A DNA stretch of 64,000 bases. Origin: Candidatus Streptomyces philanthi (GTDB lineage Bacteria; Actinomycetota; Actinomycetes; Streptomycetales; Streptomycetaceae). The position numbers and the translations under genes are program-made. The notes under the pieces were generated by a model. That model did no database searches. It was not told where the DNA came from and saw only the letters and a list, made by a program, of their open reading frames with translations. How positions within the stretch are numbered: position 1 is the first letter of the stretch; every line of letters starts with the position of its first letter. The DNA is taken from the NCBI GenBank assembly GCA_018114805.1, contig CP073042.1, forward strand, positions 2,232,001-2,296,000, read 5' to 3'. This document shows, piece after piece, positions 1 to 7,854 of the stretch.

Positions 1-587
1 CGCCGCGCCCACCGGGGCGCAGCCGCCGGCCGCCTTGAGGAAGGCGCGGTAGGCGTCGGGCAGCCGGTAGCCGAGGTCCTCCTCGACCAACGAGCACCTG
101 GTCCTCGGTGACGGACAGACCGCGCTTGGGCAGCCCGAAGTGCGGGGGCGGGTCTCCTGGAGCGGTCGGGTGCCCCGCTTGTCCTGGTCGACGCCGGCCG
201 TGGCGAGCCCGCCGTGGTGCCGCAGCAGCGCCTTCACCTCGACCGGGACAAACTGCACCCGTCGCGTGTTGGCCACGTGGTGCCAGGTCCAGCCGTGCGG
301 CGTGGCGACCGGCGACCCGCCCTCCCACAGCTCGTGCCCGGCAGCGTGCAGCGCGGCGTTGGCCGAGACGAAGTCGGTCAGCCGCAACTCGTCGACGCCG
401 AACCCCTCCGGGGGCTCGGCGATCTCCACGGCGGCCTTGGCGTACGGCGTGAAGTCGGGATAGCCGTCCTCGTCCACCCGGACACCCGGGGGTGCCGGGC
501 CGCGCGGACCGGGTCCGGGAAGTGCACGACCTGCCCGGCGTAGGCCGTGTTCGGTGGCGCGGTGTGCCAGAGCCGACCTGTCGTCAT
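1..587 (-). pseudogene. Broken LHH-type HNH/Endo VII nuclease fused to SUKH (SMI1/KNR4) domain, cut by left edge
   Basis: The reading frame starts at ATG 587 behind an AGGGGG ribosome site and begins MTTGRLWHTAPPNTAYAG. Homology then continues in other frames. A second frame carries TDFVSANAALHAAG, then GWTWHHVANTRR, VQFVPVEV and HHGG; this is the pattern of the LHH/WHH branch of HNH/Endo VII toxin nucleases (conserved His pair, then QLVP and H-GG). A third frame at the left edge reads VEEDLGYRLPDAYRAFL, the opening of a SUKH (SMI1/KNR4) immunity domain. The frame breaks lie near 485-497 and 143-152 (both G/C homopolymers) and near 85-105. As nuclease and immunity-type domains lie head to tail with no start between them, I read this as a fusion. 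The rest of the SUKH domain lies outside the window. It could be a true pseudogene or, less likely, a sequencing artefact. Confidence 0.6.
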
Positions 588-789
588 GGCGGTGCCCCCT
601 GCTGCTGGCTACTACCGACAGCCTATGCGGTGCCGCAACAGCGAACACCGCCGCGAGGGTCCGTCGCCGCGCCCACGAAATGGCTGCGGAACGGCCATGG
701 GACAGCTGTGCGGCGAGCGCAGAGAACAGCGACACGTCACGTGATCTCCCCCTTGCCCGCGCCGCTTCTCGTCATCTCGCGCACCCGGC

Positions 790-1641
790 TCACCGTGCGA
801 CCTTCCCGGCCTCCATCAGGCGGCGGTGCTGCTCGTCCGCCACCGCCCGCGCCACCGGCTCGGGCCTGCCGCTCGTCCCGGCCGAGAGGTAGGTGGCCGT
901 GTTGCCTCCGGTGCGTACCACGGTGATGGCGACCGGGGCGTCCTTTCCGGCCTCGTCCCGGATGAGGAAACTCACGGACGCGTCGCCGACCGCCAGGTTC
1001 CTCCCCGGCTTGATCGCCAGCGGTTCCCGGTCGCCCGTGCCGTCGATGGCCGTGAAGCCGCGGCAGACCGCGACCGCCCGGCGCAGTTCGGCCAGCCACC
1101 GCTGCGCTTCCCAGACCCGGTACGCGGCCAACAGGAGCTGGCTCAGCGTCCCCTCGCCCGTGCCGCTGAGGTCGCCCGTGGTCAGGCTGGCCGAGGTGTA
1201 GGCGGTGCGCGGGTACTTCGGCCGGGAGCCGAAGGCGTCGACGATCGGCCGGCACTCGGCGCGGTCCGCGGCGACCGTGGCGTCGGCGGGCAGCGCGTCC
1301 TCGGGACCCCGACGCACCGTGTAGCCGGCGACGGAGCCCTGGGTGAGCAGCGCCCGTCGCAGTTCGGCGCGGGTCAACGGCCGGGTGCGCGAGGCGCGGC
1401 CGGGCGCGCCGCCGGCCTCGTCGGACGGCTCGGCCGCGCCGGAGGGCGGCGGGGTCCCGGCGCCGTCGGCGGGCTCCCGACTCGCCCCGCCGCCCGCCGC
1501 GCCGGGCTCCCCCGCGCCGCCCCCGGAGTCCGCCGAGCACGCGACCGAACACGCCAGGGTGAAAGAGAGGTGCGCGACCGAACACGCCAGGGTGAAAGAG
1601 AGCAGAACGGCCACCGCGCCGCGCCGGATGTATGTACGCAT
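790..1641 (-). CDS. Secreted or lipid-anchored hypothetical protein with duplicated signal-peptide core
   Basis: 283 residues. I chose the ATG at 1641 (MRTYIRRGAVAVLLSFTLAC) because a GAAGG ribosome site lies 8 bases upstream; a longer in-frame start at 1677 lacks one. The N-terminus is Arg-rich followed by a hydrophobic core ending in Cys, so export as a lipoprotein is likely, though the lipobox is not canonical. The hydrophobic segment LSFTLACSVA occurs twice in a row because of a 33-bp tandem duplication. A Pro/Ala/Gly/Ser-rich linker (about residues 45-95) leads to a globular domain from about residue 100 (RAELRRALLTQGSVAGYTV) to the end. I do not recognise a named family; the shape is like the many actinobacterial secreted proteins of unknown function. 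It is transcribed away from the deaminase locus to its right. No partner is evident. Confidence 0.65.
   Translation of the reverse strand: MRTYIRRGAVAVLLSFTLACSVAHLSFTLACSVACSADSGGGAGEPGAAGGGASREPADGAGTPPPSGAAEPSDEAGGAPGRASRTRPLTRAELRRALLTQGSVAGYTVRRGPEDALPADATVAADRAECRPIVDAFGSRPKYPRTAYTSASLTTGDLSGTGEGTLSQLLLAAYRVWEAQRWLAELRRAVAVCRGFTAIDGTGDREPLAIKPGRNLAVGDASVSFLIRDEAGKDAPVAITVVRTGGNTATYLSAGTSGRPEPVARAVADEQHRRLMEAGKVAR
1541..1602. repeat. 33-bp tandem duplication inside a signal peptide
   Basis: The unit beginning GCGACCGAACACGCC occurs at 1541 and again at 1574, with at least 29 identical bases in the second copy. Because 33 is a multiple of 3, the reading frame is kept and the signal-peptide core plus its cysteine is doubled. 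Confidence 0.9.
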
Positions 1642-1830
1642 GAGCCGCACCTTCTCAGCCATCGACCGCGATCGCACGACTCGTCGACACGTCAGCGACT
1701 ACCTGTCACGCGACGGTGACGTACCGGACAGGGTCCCCCATCGGGCGCACACCTGACTTCCGCACCACGCGTCCCATTTGGCAGGCTGACCCCCGCAACA
1801 GGGGGATTGCACCTGGAGGGAAGCACCACC

Positions 1831-2376
1831 ATGCACACCGCACAGGACAGCGGCGAGGCCGCGCCTACACCGGGCGATCCCCGGTTGAGCTGGAGCAGCT
1901 CCGACGGCCGGGACCTGCCGCCGCCGTTACTGCACCGAAGGGACGGCATCCTGCCCACCGTGGCCGCCGCGCTCTCGGTACGCGGCCAGACGCTCACCTG
2001 TACCGCGGGCAAGGCCGACCAGCCGCCCGCCCTGCACACGCTCGTCCAGGACTTCCTGGACACTCTCGGCACCGCCCAGCGCGAGCGGTTCACCGGCCAC
2101 TGCCCGGAGGCCATCCTGCTCTCCCGGTTCCTGACCCACGCCGAGGCGGGCCGCAGCAAGCGCGCCTCCCGCAAGCCGCTCACCCCGGGCGAAGCCAGGC
2201 GCGCGCTCAAGCAGTCGAAGATCACCGCGCGGCACATCCGCGAGGACGGCGACCCGGCGCACGGTTCCTACGCCCCGCCCTGCCGCTCCTGCGCGCCGCT
2301 GCTGGCCCAGTTCGGGGTGCGCGCGGTGGACGTCGCGGCGCCGACGCCGGCCGGGTCGCTCAGGAAGCGAGGCTGA
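1831..2376 (+). CDS. YwqJ-like deaminase, probable toxin domain protein
   Basis: 181 residues. ATG 1831 follows a good GGAGGG site at 1816; longer starts have none. Two zinc/active-site motifs of the deaminase fold are visible: HCPE at residues 90-93 (the H/C-x-E motif) and PCRSC at 150-154, followed by an apolar helix. Order, spacing and the flanking PAHGSYAPPCRSC segment match the YwqJ-like family of predicted nucleic-acid deaminases, which usually form C-terminal toxin domains of polymorphic toxins. Here the domain stands alone with about 85 residues of N-terminal sequence and no signal peptide, so export by a dedicated system is not evident. The next gene, 4 bases downstream, encodes a SUKH-3 protein, the expected immunity partner. 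The gene is intact although many accessory genes around it are not. The target (DNA, RNA or nucleotide) cannot be read from sequence. Confidence 0.75.
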   Translation: MHTAQDSGEAAPTPGDPRLSWSSSDGRDLPPPLLHRRDGILPTVAAALSVRGQTLTCTAGKADQPPALHTLVQDFLDTLGTAQRERFTGHCPEAILLSRFLTHAEAGRSKRASRKPLTPGEARRALKQSKITARHIREDGDPAHGSYAPPCRSCAPLLAQFGVRAVDVAAPTPAGSLRKRG

Positions 2377-2380
2377 ATCC

Positions 2381-2884
2381 ATGCGTGCCTTCGACCGTAC
2401 GGCCGCCACGCGCTTCCCCGTCGGCGTCGACGCCGCGCTGCGGGACGCGGGCTGGACGCCGGGCCGTTGGGACATCCGACAGGCCGAGACATGGGCCGAC
2501 GCGCTGCGGGCGCACGTCTCGCCCGGCGGGCACCGGCACGTCATCTTCCCGGCCGCCGTCGAGGCGTGGGCCGAGTTCGGCGGGCTGCACATCCAGCCGC
2601 CGGGCGCCGGCCGCCACCTCGCGCCCACCCCGTTCCGCATCGACCTGCTGCACGGCCTGCACCTGGCCCGCACCCTGACCGACCTCGGCAGGGCGCTGGG
2701 CACCGAGGTCTGCCCGCTGGGCCAGGAGGCGGACGGCCAGGCGCTGTTGACGATCGACGCCGAGGGCCGGGTCTACAGCATCGACTACACCGGCGACTGG
2801 TTCCTCGGCGGCGACATAGACCGGGCCCTGGACACCCTGGTCACGGGCGTACGCCCCACCCGCCTGACGGTCGGCGGCGCGTGA
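2381..2884 (+). CDS. SUKH-3 immunity protein
   Basis: 167 residues. It starts 4 bases after the deaminase stop, so the two genes are co-transcribed and probably translationally coupled. The opening (DAALRDAGWTPGRWDIRQAE), the EFGGLHIQPPGAGRH segment around residue 65, and PLGQEADGQALLTIDAEGRV then YSIDYTGDWFLGG are the diagnostic blocks of the SUKH-3 family. SUKH proteins neutralise partner toxins by direct binding. Pairing with a YwqJ-type deaminase is a recurrent arrangement in actinobacteria, so its most likely role is protection from the upstream deaminase. No membrane segment or signal peptide; cytoplasmic. Confidence 0.8.
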   Translation: MRAFDRTAATRFPVGVDAALRDAGWTPGRWDIRQAETWADALRAHVSPGGHRHVIFPAAVEAWAEFGGLHIQPPGAGRHLAPTPFRIDLLHGLHLARTLTDLGRALGTEVCPLGQEADGQALLTIDAEGRVYSIDYTGDWFLGGDIDRALDTLVTGVRPTRLTVGGA

Positions 2885-2965
2885 GGGCCGGCGACAGGTG
2901 AGGGTCGGCCGGGCCTGACGCCCGGGCCGGCGCGGCGGCGCCGACACCGCCGTCGGGGCGATGGC

Positions 2966-4486
2966 TCAGAAGGACCCGCGGCCCTCCGCCGGTTCGGCCA
3001 CCGGCTCGCCGACCGGCTCAGCCGCCACTCCGGCCACCGGCTCGGGCACAGCCGCCGGTCGGCGCGCCGGCTGGGCGGGCTGGTCCGGCACGGTCTCGCG
3101 GGCCGGGCGGGCCGTCCGGTCCGGTAGCACCGCCGAGACCCGGAAGCCGCCCGCGTCCGTCGGCCCGGACACGAAGCCGCCGCCGAGCGAGGCCACCCGT
3201 TCGCGCATGCCGACCAGGCCGTTGCCGCCGCTGGGCAGGCCCGCGTCCGCCACGGCGCGGTCGGACGGGCCGTTCTCCACGAGGACCGCCACCTCGCCGA
3301 CGCGCCGCGCCAGCCGCACCCGGGTCCGCGCGCCCGGCGCGTGCTTGTGCACGTTGGTCAGACCCTCCTGCACCACGCGGTACGCGGTGGCCTCCACCGC
3401 CGGCGCGTACGCCCGCTCCTCGCCCTCCTCCAGGAACTCGACCGCCATCCCCGCCGCGCTGGACTGCTCGATCAGCCCGGCGAGCTCGCTCAGGGACGGC
3501 CCCGCAGGCGAGTCGCCGGGGGTCCGTAGCGCCCCGGCGTCCGCGCCCCGGGCGGCACCGCTGCGACCCACGGCCGAGGAGGCGGCGGACGCGGCGGCGG
3601 CCACCGACGCCAGCGGCAGCGGCTCGGCCGCGCCACCGTGGCCCGCGGGCTGCCCCTCGTGGGCCCGCAGGACGCCGAGCATCTGGCGCAACTCCGTCAG
3701 GGCCTGCCGGCCCATGTCGCCGACCAGGGCCGCGTTCTTCGACACCTTCTGCGGGTCCTTGAGCGCCACCGCCTGGAGCGCCGCCGCGTGCACGACCATC
3801 AGACTCACCCGGTGCGCGACCACGTCGTGCATCTCGCGGGCGATCCGGGTCCGCTCCTCGTTACGGGCCCACTCCGCGCGCTCCTCGGCCCGGTCCGCCA
3901 GCAGCGACAGCTCGCGCTCCAACCCGTCGGCGCGCTCGCGCAGGCTCTCCACGAGCCGCCTCCGCGCCCCCACGTACAGCCCGGACAGCACCGGCGGCAT
4001 CGTGATGCCGACCGCCATCAGCGCGGCGACCAGGCCGGCCACCCAGAACGGGGGGTGGTAGCCGTCCTGGGCCATGTCCTGCTGGAAGTTGACGACCGTG
4101 ACGATCAACGTGCCGCTGATCGACATGCCGGACAGCACGCCCGTGATCCGCCGCGGCAGCCCGGACGCGGCCATCGTGTACAGGCCGATGATGGTGAGCA
4201 GCAGGCCCATCGAGGCCGCCGAGGCGGCGATGGAGACCAGCACGACCGCTATCGGCCAGCGCCGCCGGACCACGAGCACGGCTCCCACGAGCACGCCGAG
4301 CAGGACCCCCGCGCCACCCGGGATCCCCGCCTCACCGGCGAAGTCCAGGCCTTCGAGAACGCACTCGGCCACCGACGCGAGGGCTATCGACACGTCCAGC
4401 ACCATGCTGCGGCGCCGTTCCCACCACCACGGCCCACTCGGCGCGCCCCGCGCGCCCGGTTCCACGGCTTCCCCCGTCGTCGTCAT
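2966..4486 (-). CDS. Two-component sensor histidine kinase (NarL/DesK-like, HisKA_3)
   Basis: About 506 residues from ATG 4486; an in-frame GTG at 4513 would add nine residues, but its purine-rich site abuts the codon. The N-terminal third has four or more hydrophobic segments (for example LASVAECVLEGLDF, GVLLGVLVGAVLVV, LTIIGLYTMAASG, VAGLVAALMAVGI), so the sensor part is in the membrane. A coiled coil (SLRERADGLERELSLLADRAEE) leads into the HisKA_3 phosphoacceptor box REMHDVVAHRVSLMV. The ATPase has an N-box (EGLTNVHKHAPG) and a G-box (NGLVGMRERV). A long Ala/Gly/Pro insert separates the two, and the C-terminal tail is Pro/Val/Glu-rich. No response regulator is adjacent; the two LuxR-type regulators at 22.8 and 29.9 kb are candidates only by class. 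The signal is unknown. Confidence 0.88.
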   Translation of the reverse strand: MTTTGEAVEPGARGAPSGPWWWERRRSMVLDVSIALASVAECVLEGLDFAGEAGIPGGAGVLLGVLVGAVLVVRRRWPIAVVLVSIAASAASMGLLLTIIGLYTMAASGLPRRITGVLSGMSISGTLIVTVVNFQQDMAQDGYHPPFWVAGLVAALMAVGITMPPVLSGLYVGARRRLVESLRERADGLERELSLLADRAEERAEWARNEERTRIAREMHDVVAHRVSLMVVHAAALQAVALKDPQKVSKNAALVGDMGRQALTELRQMLGVLRAHEGQPAGHGGAAEPLPLASVAAAASAASSAVGRSGAARGADAGALRTPGDSPAGPSLSELAGLIEQSSAAGMAVEFLEEGEERAYAPAVEATAYRVVQEGLTNVHKHAPGARTRVRLARRVGEVAVLVENGPSDRAVADAGLPSGGNGLVGMRERVASLGGGFVSGPTDAGGFRVSAVLPDRTARPARETVPDQPAQPARRPAAVPEPVAGVAAEPVGEPVAEPAEGRGSF

Positions 4487-4513
4487 ACCTGCCAGCGTAC
4501 GGGTGGCGGCCAC

Positions 4514-4875
4514 TCCTTTTCCGTTCGAACACGCACCCGGGAACTCGGGCGATTTCCGGACCGAGCGCGCTTCCTTGTGCGAATTACGCGAACGACGCCC
4601 CTATCCGCGCGAAGTCCCCGCCAATCGCCCGCGCCCCGAAACGGGCGGAGAGATAAGGGGGAGAAGGGGGAGAAGGAACGGGGAGGGATGAGGACGAGAC
4701 GCGGGAGAAGCGAGGAGAAGGCGTGGGGAGGAGGCGGCCGAGGGGGGCGGCGGCGCATCGTGGGCCCCGCGCGCACCGTGGGGCTTTACCCTCGCATCGA
4801 GGGCGCCCGGTACGGCATAGTGTTGGGGGCCGAGCAGCCAGCCGAAGCGGGAGCCCGGCTTGGCCAGTCTGACCA
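4514..4875. other. Gene-free region with a purine-rich tract
   Basis: No gene seen. From about 4645 to 4747 the + strand is almost entirely purine (blocks such as AGGGGGAGAAGGGGGAGAAG), very unlike neighbouring DNA. The tract lies 130-230 bases upstream of tRNA-Gln, between it and the divergent sensor kinase. Its role is unknown; triplex or G-quadruplex formation or a processing signal are only possibilities. Confidence 0.6.
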
Positions 4876-4947
4876 TCCCCTGTGGTGTAATCGGCAGCAC
4901 AGTGGCCTTTGGAGCCATTTGTCCAGGTTCGAGTCCTGGCGGGGGAG
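4876..4947 (+). tRNA. tRNA-Gln (anticodon UUG)
   Basis: 72 bases folding into a cloverleaf. The acceptor stem pairs TCCCCTG (4876-4882) with CGGGGGA (4940-4946), with one T-G pair, then discriminator G. The D-arm contains GGTGTAATCGGCAG. The anticodon loop is CTTTGGA, giving anticodon TTG for glutamine, closed by GGC/GCC. The T-arm is CCAGG-TTCGAGT-CCTGG. CCA is not encoded, as is usual in Streptomyces. It lies immediately upstream of glmU on the same strand. Confidence 0.95.
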
Positions 4948-5011
4948 CCTACTTTCTCGTACGCGATCCCCGGTCCCGGCCTTCTCCGCCGGGACCCGCC
5001 CGCATGTCCCC

Positions 5012-5055
5012 TCCTATACGCACCGGTATCCTTTCCTATACGCACCGGTATCCTT
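5012..5055 (+). repeat. Perfect 22-bp tandem repeat in the glmU leader
   Basis: Two adjacent identical 22-base copies, each beginning TCCTATACGCACC and ending GGTATCCTT, at 5012-5033 and 5034-5055. They lie between tRNA-Gln and the glmU start (5094). Each contains ATAC...GTAT half-sites. They might be a duplicated regulator site or promoter element for glmU; the sequence alone does not decide. Confidence 0.9.
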
Positions 5056-5093
5056 CGGATGTCCACCTCCCGAAAAAGCCGAAGGGTATCCCC

Positions 5094-6590
5094 GTGAGCG
5101 CCAACCTTCCCCGCGACGTCGGCACCGCTCGAAAAGGGGATATCCCACCCGCGGCCGTCGTCGTCCTGGCGGCCGGCGAGGGCACGCGGATGAAGTCGAC
5201 CACCCCCAAGGTGCTGCACGCGATCTGCGGCCGCTCCCTCATCGGCCACGTCGTCGTCGCCTCCCGCGAACTCACCCCCGAGCACCTGGTGGTCGTCGTC
5301 GGGCACGCCCGCGACCAGGTCCGCGGCCACCTCGCGGAGATCGACCCGGACGTGCGCACCGCCGTGCAGCACGAGCAGAACGGCACCGGGCACGCCGTGC
5401 GGATGGGCCTGGATGAACTGCGAGCCAGCGGCACCGCGCTGGACGGGACCGTGGTCGTCGTCTGCGGCGACACCCCGCTGTTGACCGGCGCGACGCTGCG
5501 CGAACTCGCGCGGGCTCACGCCGCCGACGGCAACGCGGTGACCGTGCTCACCGCCGAGGTGCCCGACGCCACCGGCTACGGCCGCATCGTGCGCGACGCG
5601 GCCAGCGGCGCGGTCACGGCCATCGTGGAGCACAAGGACGCCAGCGACAGCGAGCGCGCCATCCGGGAGATCAACTCGGGCGTCTTCGCGTTCGACGCGG
5701 AGCTCCTCACCGACGCGCTCGGCAAGGTCCGCACGGACAACAGCCAGGGCGAGGAGTACCTGACCGACGTCCTCGGCATCCTGCGCGAGGCGGGGCACCG
5801 GGTGGGCGCCTCCGTCGCCGCCGACCACCACGAGATCGTCGGCATCAACAACCGCGTCCAGCTCGCCGAGGCCCGCAAGCTGCTCAACGAGCGGCTGCTG
5901 CGCGAGGCGATGCTCAACGGCGTCACCGTCGTGGACACGGCCAGCACCTGGGTGGACGTCACCGTCACCTTCGAGCGGGACGCGCTGGTGCACCCCAGCA
6001 CCCAGCTCATCGGCGCCACGCACGTGGCAGCGCACGCCGAGGTCGGCCCGCACACCCGCCTCACCAACACCACCGTCGACGCGGGCGCCACGGTCAGCAA
6101 CACCGTCGCCGACGGCGCCCGGATCGGCGCGGGCGCCACCGTCGGCCCGTACGCCTACCTGCGCCCCGGCACCGACCTCGGCCCGAAGTCCAAGGCCGGC
6201 GCGTACGTGGAGATGAAGAACGCCCAGGTAGGCGAGGGCTCCAAGGTGCCGCACCTGTCGTACGTCGGCGACGCGACCATCGGCGAGTACAGCAACATCG
6301 GCGCCGGCAGCGTCTTCGTGAACTACGACGGGGAGAAGAAGCACCACACCACCGTCGGCTCGCACTGCCGTACCGGTTCGGACAACATGTTTGTGGCTCC
6401 TGTCACGATTGGGGACGGGGCTTACACCGCCGCCGGGTCGGTGATCACCAAGAACGTGCCCCCGGGTTCGCTCGCTGTCGCCCGTGGGCAGCAGCGGAAT
6501 ATCGAGGGTTGGGTGGCTCGAAAGCGCCCAGGAAGCGCCGCCGCGCAGGCCGCTCAGGCCACCGCTCAGGAGCCTGAGACCGATCAGTGA
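5094..6590 (+). CDS. glmU: Bifunctional UDP-N-acetylglucosamine pyrophosphorylase / glucosamine-1-phosphate N-acetyltransferase
   Basis: 498 residues from GTG 5094 (preceded by GAAGG). Reading further upstream would run through the tRNA, so that start is rejected. The enzyme acetylates glucosamine-1-phosphate and then uridylylates it to UDP-GlcNAc, the precursor of peptidoglycan. The N-terminal half shows the nucleotidyltransferase signature LAAGEGTRMKS (about residues 25-35), then QHEQNGTGHAV and VVVCGDTPLL. The C-terminal half shows left-handed beta-helix hexapeptides (VGPYAYLRPGTDLG, KAGAYVEMKNAQVGEG) and the acetyltransferase segment HLSYVGDATIGEYSNIGAG. Length and domain order are normal and no lesion is present. 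It is followed by prs, a standard pairing in Streptomyces. Confidence 0.97.
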   Translation: MSANLPRDVGTARKGDIPPAAVVVLAAGEGTRMKSTTPKVLHAICGRSLIGHVVVASRELTPEHLVVVVGHARDQVRGHLAEIDPDVRTAVQHEQNGTGHAVRMGLDELRASGTALDGTVVVVCGDTPLLTGATLRELARAHAADGNAVTVLTAEVPDATGYGRIVRDAASGAVTAIVEHKDASDSERAIREINSGVFAFDAELLTDALGKVRTDNSQGEEYLTDVLGILREAGHRVGASVAADHHEIVGINNRVQLAEARKLLNERLLREAMLNGVTVVDTASTWVDVTVTFERDALVHPSTQLIGATHVAAHAEVGPHTRLTNTTVDAGATVSNTVADGARIGAGATVGPYAYLRPGTDLGPKSKAGAYVEMKNAQVGEGSKVPHLSYVGDATIGEYSNIGAGSVFVNYDGEKKHHTTVGSHCRTGSDNMFVAPVTIGDGAYTAAGSVITKNVPPGSLAVARGQQRNIEGWVARKRPGSAAAQAAQATAQEPETDQ

Positions 6591-6600
6591 GCGTGCGAGG

Positions 6601-6622
6601 GGTACGCTAAGTGGGGCGTACC
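6601..6622. promoter_or_regulatory. Inverted repeat between glmU and prs
   Basis: GGTACGC at 6601-6607 is the reverse complement of GCGTACC at 6616-6622, with an 8-base loop. It sits 10 bases after the glmU stop and 42 bases before prs. It could be a weak glmU terminator or a protein-binding site upstream of prs. Confidence 0.45.
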
Positions 6623-6663
6623 ATGGGGAAACGCACGCGAAGTGAAATCCAAGGAGATCTGCT

Positions 6664-7641
6664 GTGACCGGGATCAAGACGACCGGCGAGAAGAAGCTGA
6701 TGCTCTTCTCCGGCCGCGCCCACCCCGAGCTGGCCGAGGAGGTCGCCCAGCAGTTGGGCGTCGGCCTGGTCCCGACCAAGGCATTCGACTTCGCCAACGG
6801 CGAGATCTACGTTCGCTTCCAGGAATCCGCACGCGGTGCGGACTGCTTCCTGATCCAGAGCCACACGGCTCCGATCAATAAGTGGATCATGGAACAGCTC
6901 ATCATGATCGACGCGCTCAAGCGGGCCTCCGCGCGCAGCATCACGGTGATCGTGCCCTTCTACGGCTACGCCCGCCAGGACAAGAAGCACCGCGGCCGGG
7001 AACCGATCTCGGCCCGCCTGATCGCCGACCTGTTCAAGTGCTCCGGCGCCGACCGGATTCTCACCGTGGATCTGCACACCGACCAGATCCAGGGCTTCTT
7101 CGACGGCCCGGTGGACCACCTGTTCGCCCTGCCGCTGCTGGCCGACTACGTGGGCGCCAAGGTGGACCGCTCCAAGCTGACCGTCGTCTCCCCCGACGCC
7201 GGCCGGGTCCGCGTCGCCGACCGCTGGTGCGACCGGCTCGGCGCGCCGCTGGCCATCGTGCACAAGCGGCGCGACCCGGACTTGGCCAACCAGGTCACCG
7301 TGCACGAGGTCGTCGGTGACGTCCGTGGCCGGGTCTGCGTCCTGGTGGACGACATGATCGACACCGGCGGCACCATCTGCGCCGCCGCCGAAGCCCTGTT
7401 CGCCAACGGCGCCGAGGACGTCATCGTGACGGCCACCCACGGTGTGCTGTCCGGCCCCGCCGCCGACCGCCTGAAGAACTCGAAGGTCAGCGAGTTTGTC
7501 TTTACCAACACCCTGCCCACGCCGAACGAGATCGACCTCGACAAGGTCACCGTCCTGTCCATGGCTCCGACCATCGCGCGTGCCGTCCGCGAGGTCTTCG
7601 AGGACGGCTCCGTCACCAGCCTCTTCGACGAGCAGGCCTGA
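6664..7641 (+). CDS. prs: Ribose-phosphate pyrophosphokinase (class I PRPP synthetase)
   Basis: 325 residues from GTG 6664, behind a strong AAGGAG site. It makes phosphoribosyl pyrophosphate from ribose-5-phosphate and ATP for purine, pyrimidine, histidine, tryptophan and NAD synthesis. Visible family features are FANGEIYVRFQESARGAD, the flexible-loop/ATP segment FYGYARQDKKHRGREPISAR, TVDLHTDQIQGFFDGPVDH, and the PRPP-binding loop VLVDDMIDTGGTICAA near residue 235. Length is typical. It is intact, lies 73 bases after glmU and is followed by a hairpin at 7648-7667. Cytoplasmic and essential. Confidence 0.97.
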   Translation: MTGIKTTGEKKLMLFSGRAHPELAEEVAQQLGVGLVPTKAFDFANGEIYVRFQESARGADCFLIQSHTAPINKWIMEQLIMIDALKRASARSITVIVPFYGYARQDKKHRGREPISARLIADLFKCSGADRILTVDLHTDQIQGFFDGPVDHLFALPLLADYVGAKVDRSKLTVVSPDAGRVRVADRWCDRLGAPLAIVHKRRDPDLANQVTVHEVVGDVRGRVCVLVDDMIDTGGTICAAAEALFANGAEDVIVTATHGVLSGPAADRLKNSKVSEFVFTNTLPTPNEIDLDKVTVLSMAPTIARAVREVFEDGSVTSLFDEQA

Positions 7642-7647
7642 CCTCCC

Positions 7648-7667
7648 GCCGGGCCGCTTAGCCCGGC
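7648..7667 (+). terminator. Hairpin after prs
   Basis: GCCGGGC (7648-7654) pairs with GCCCGGC (7661-7667) around loop CGCTTA, seven bases after the prs stop. There is no T-tract, as is common in Streptomyces terminators. Confidence 0.6.
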
Positions 7668-7854
7668 CGATCCTCGGGTCCATCGCGAAGGGCCGCCCCC
7701 TACCGCCCGGGGAGCGGGCCTTTCGCACGTCGGGGCGCGGGGTGCGCGCGCGTACGGCAGTGGCGGGGGGACGGCGTACGCGCGGGGGTACGCCCACGGG
7801 GCGGCGCGCGGTCGGGCGCGTGGTCGGCGGGCGCCGGCGCGTACCGGTGCCCCC

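Noticed and set aside
4860..5093. Longer in-frame start for glmU
   Set aside because: It would read through the tRNA-Gln gene and adds no conserved sequence; GTG 5094 has a ribosome site and begins at the family N-terminus.
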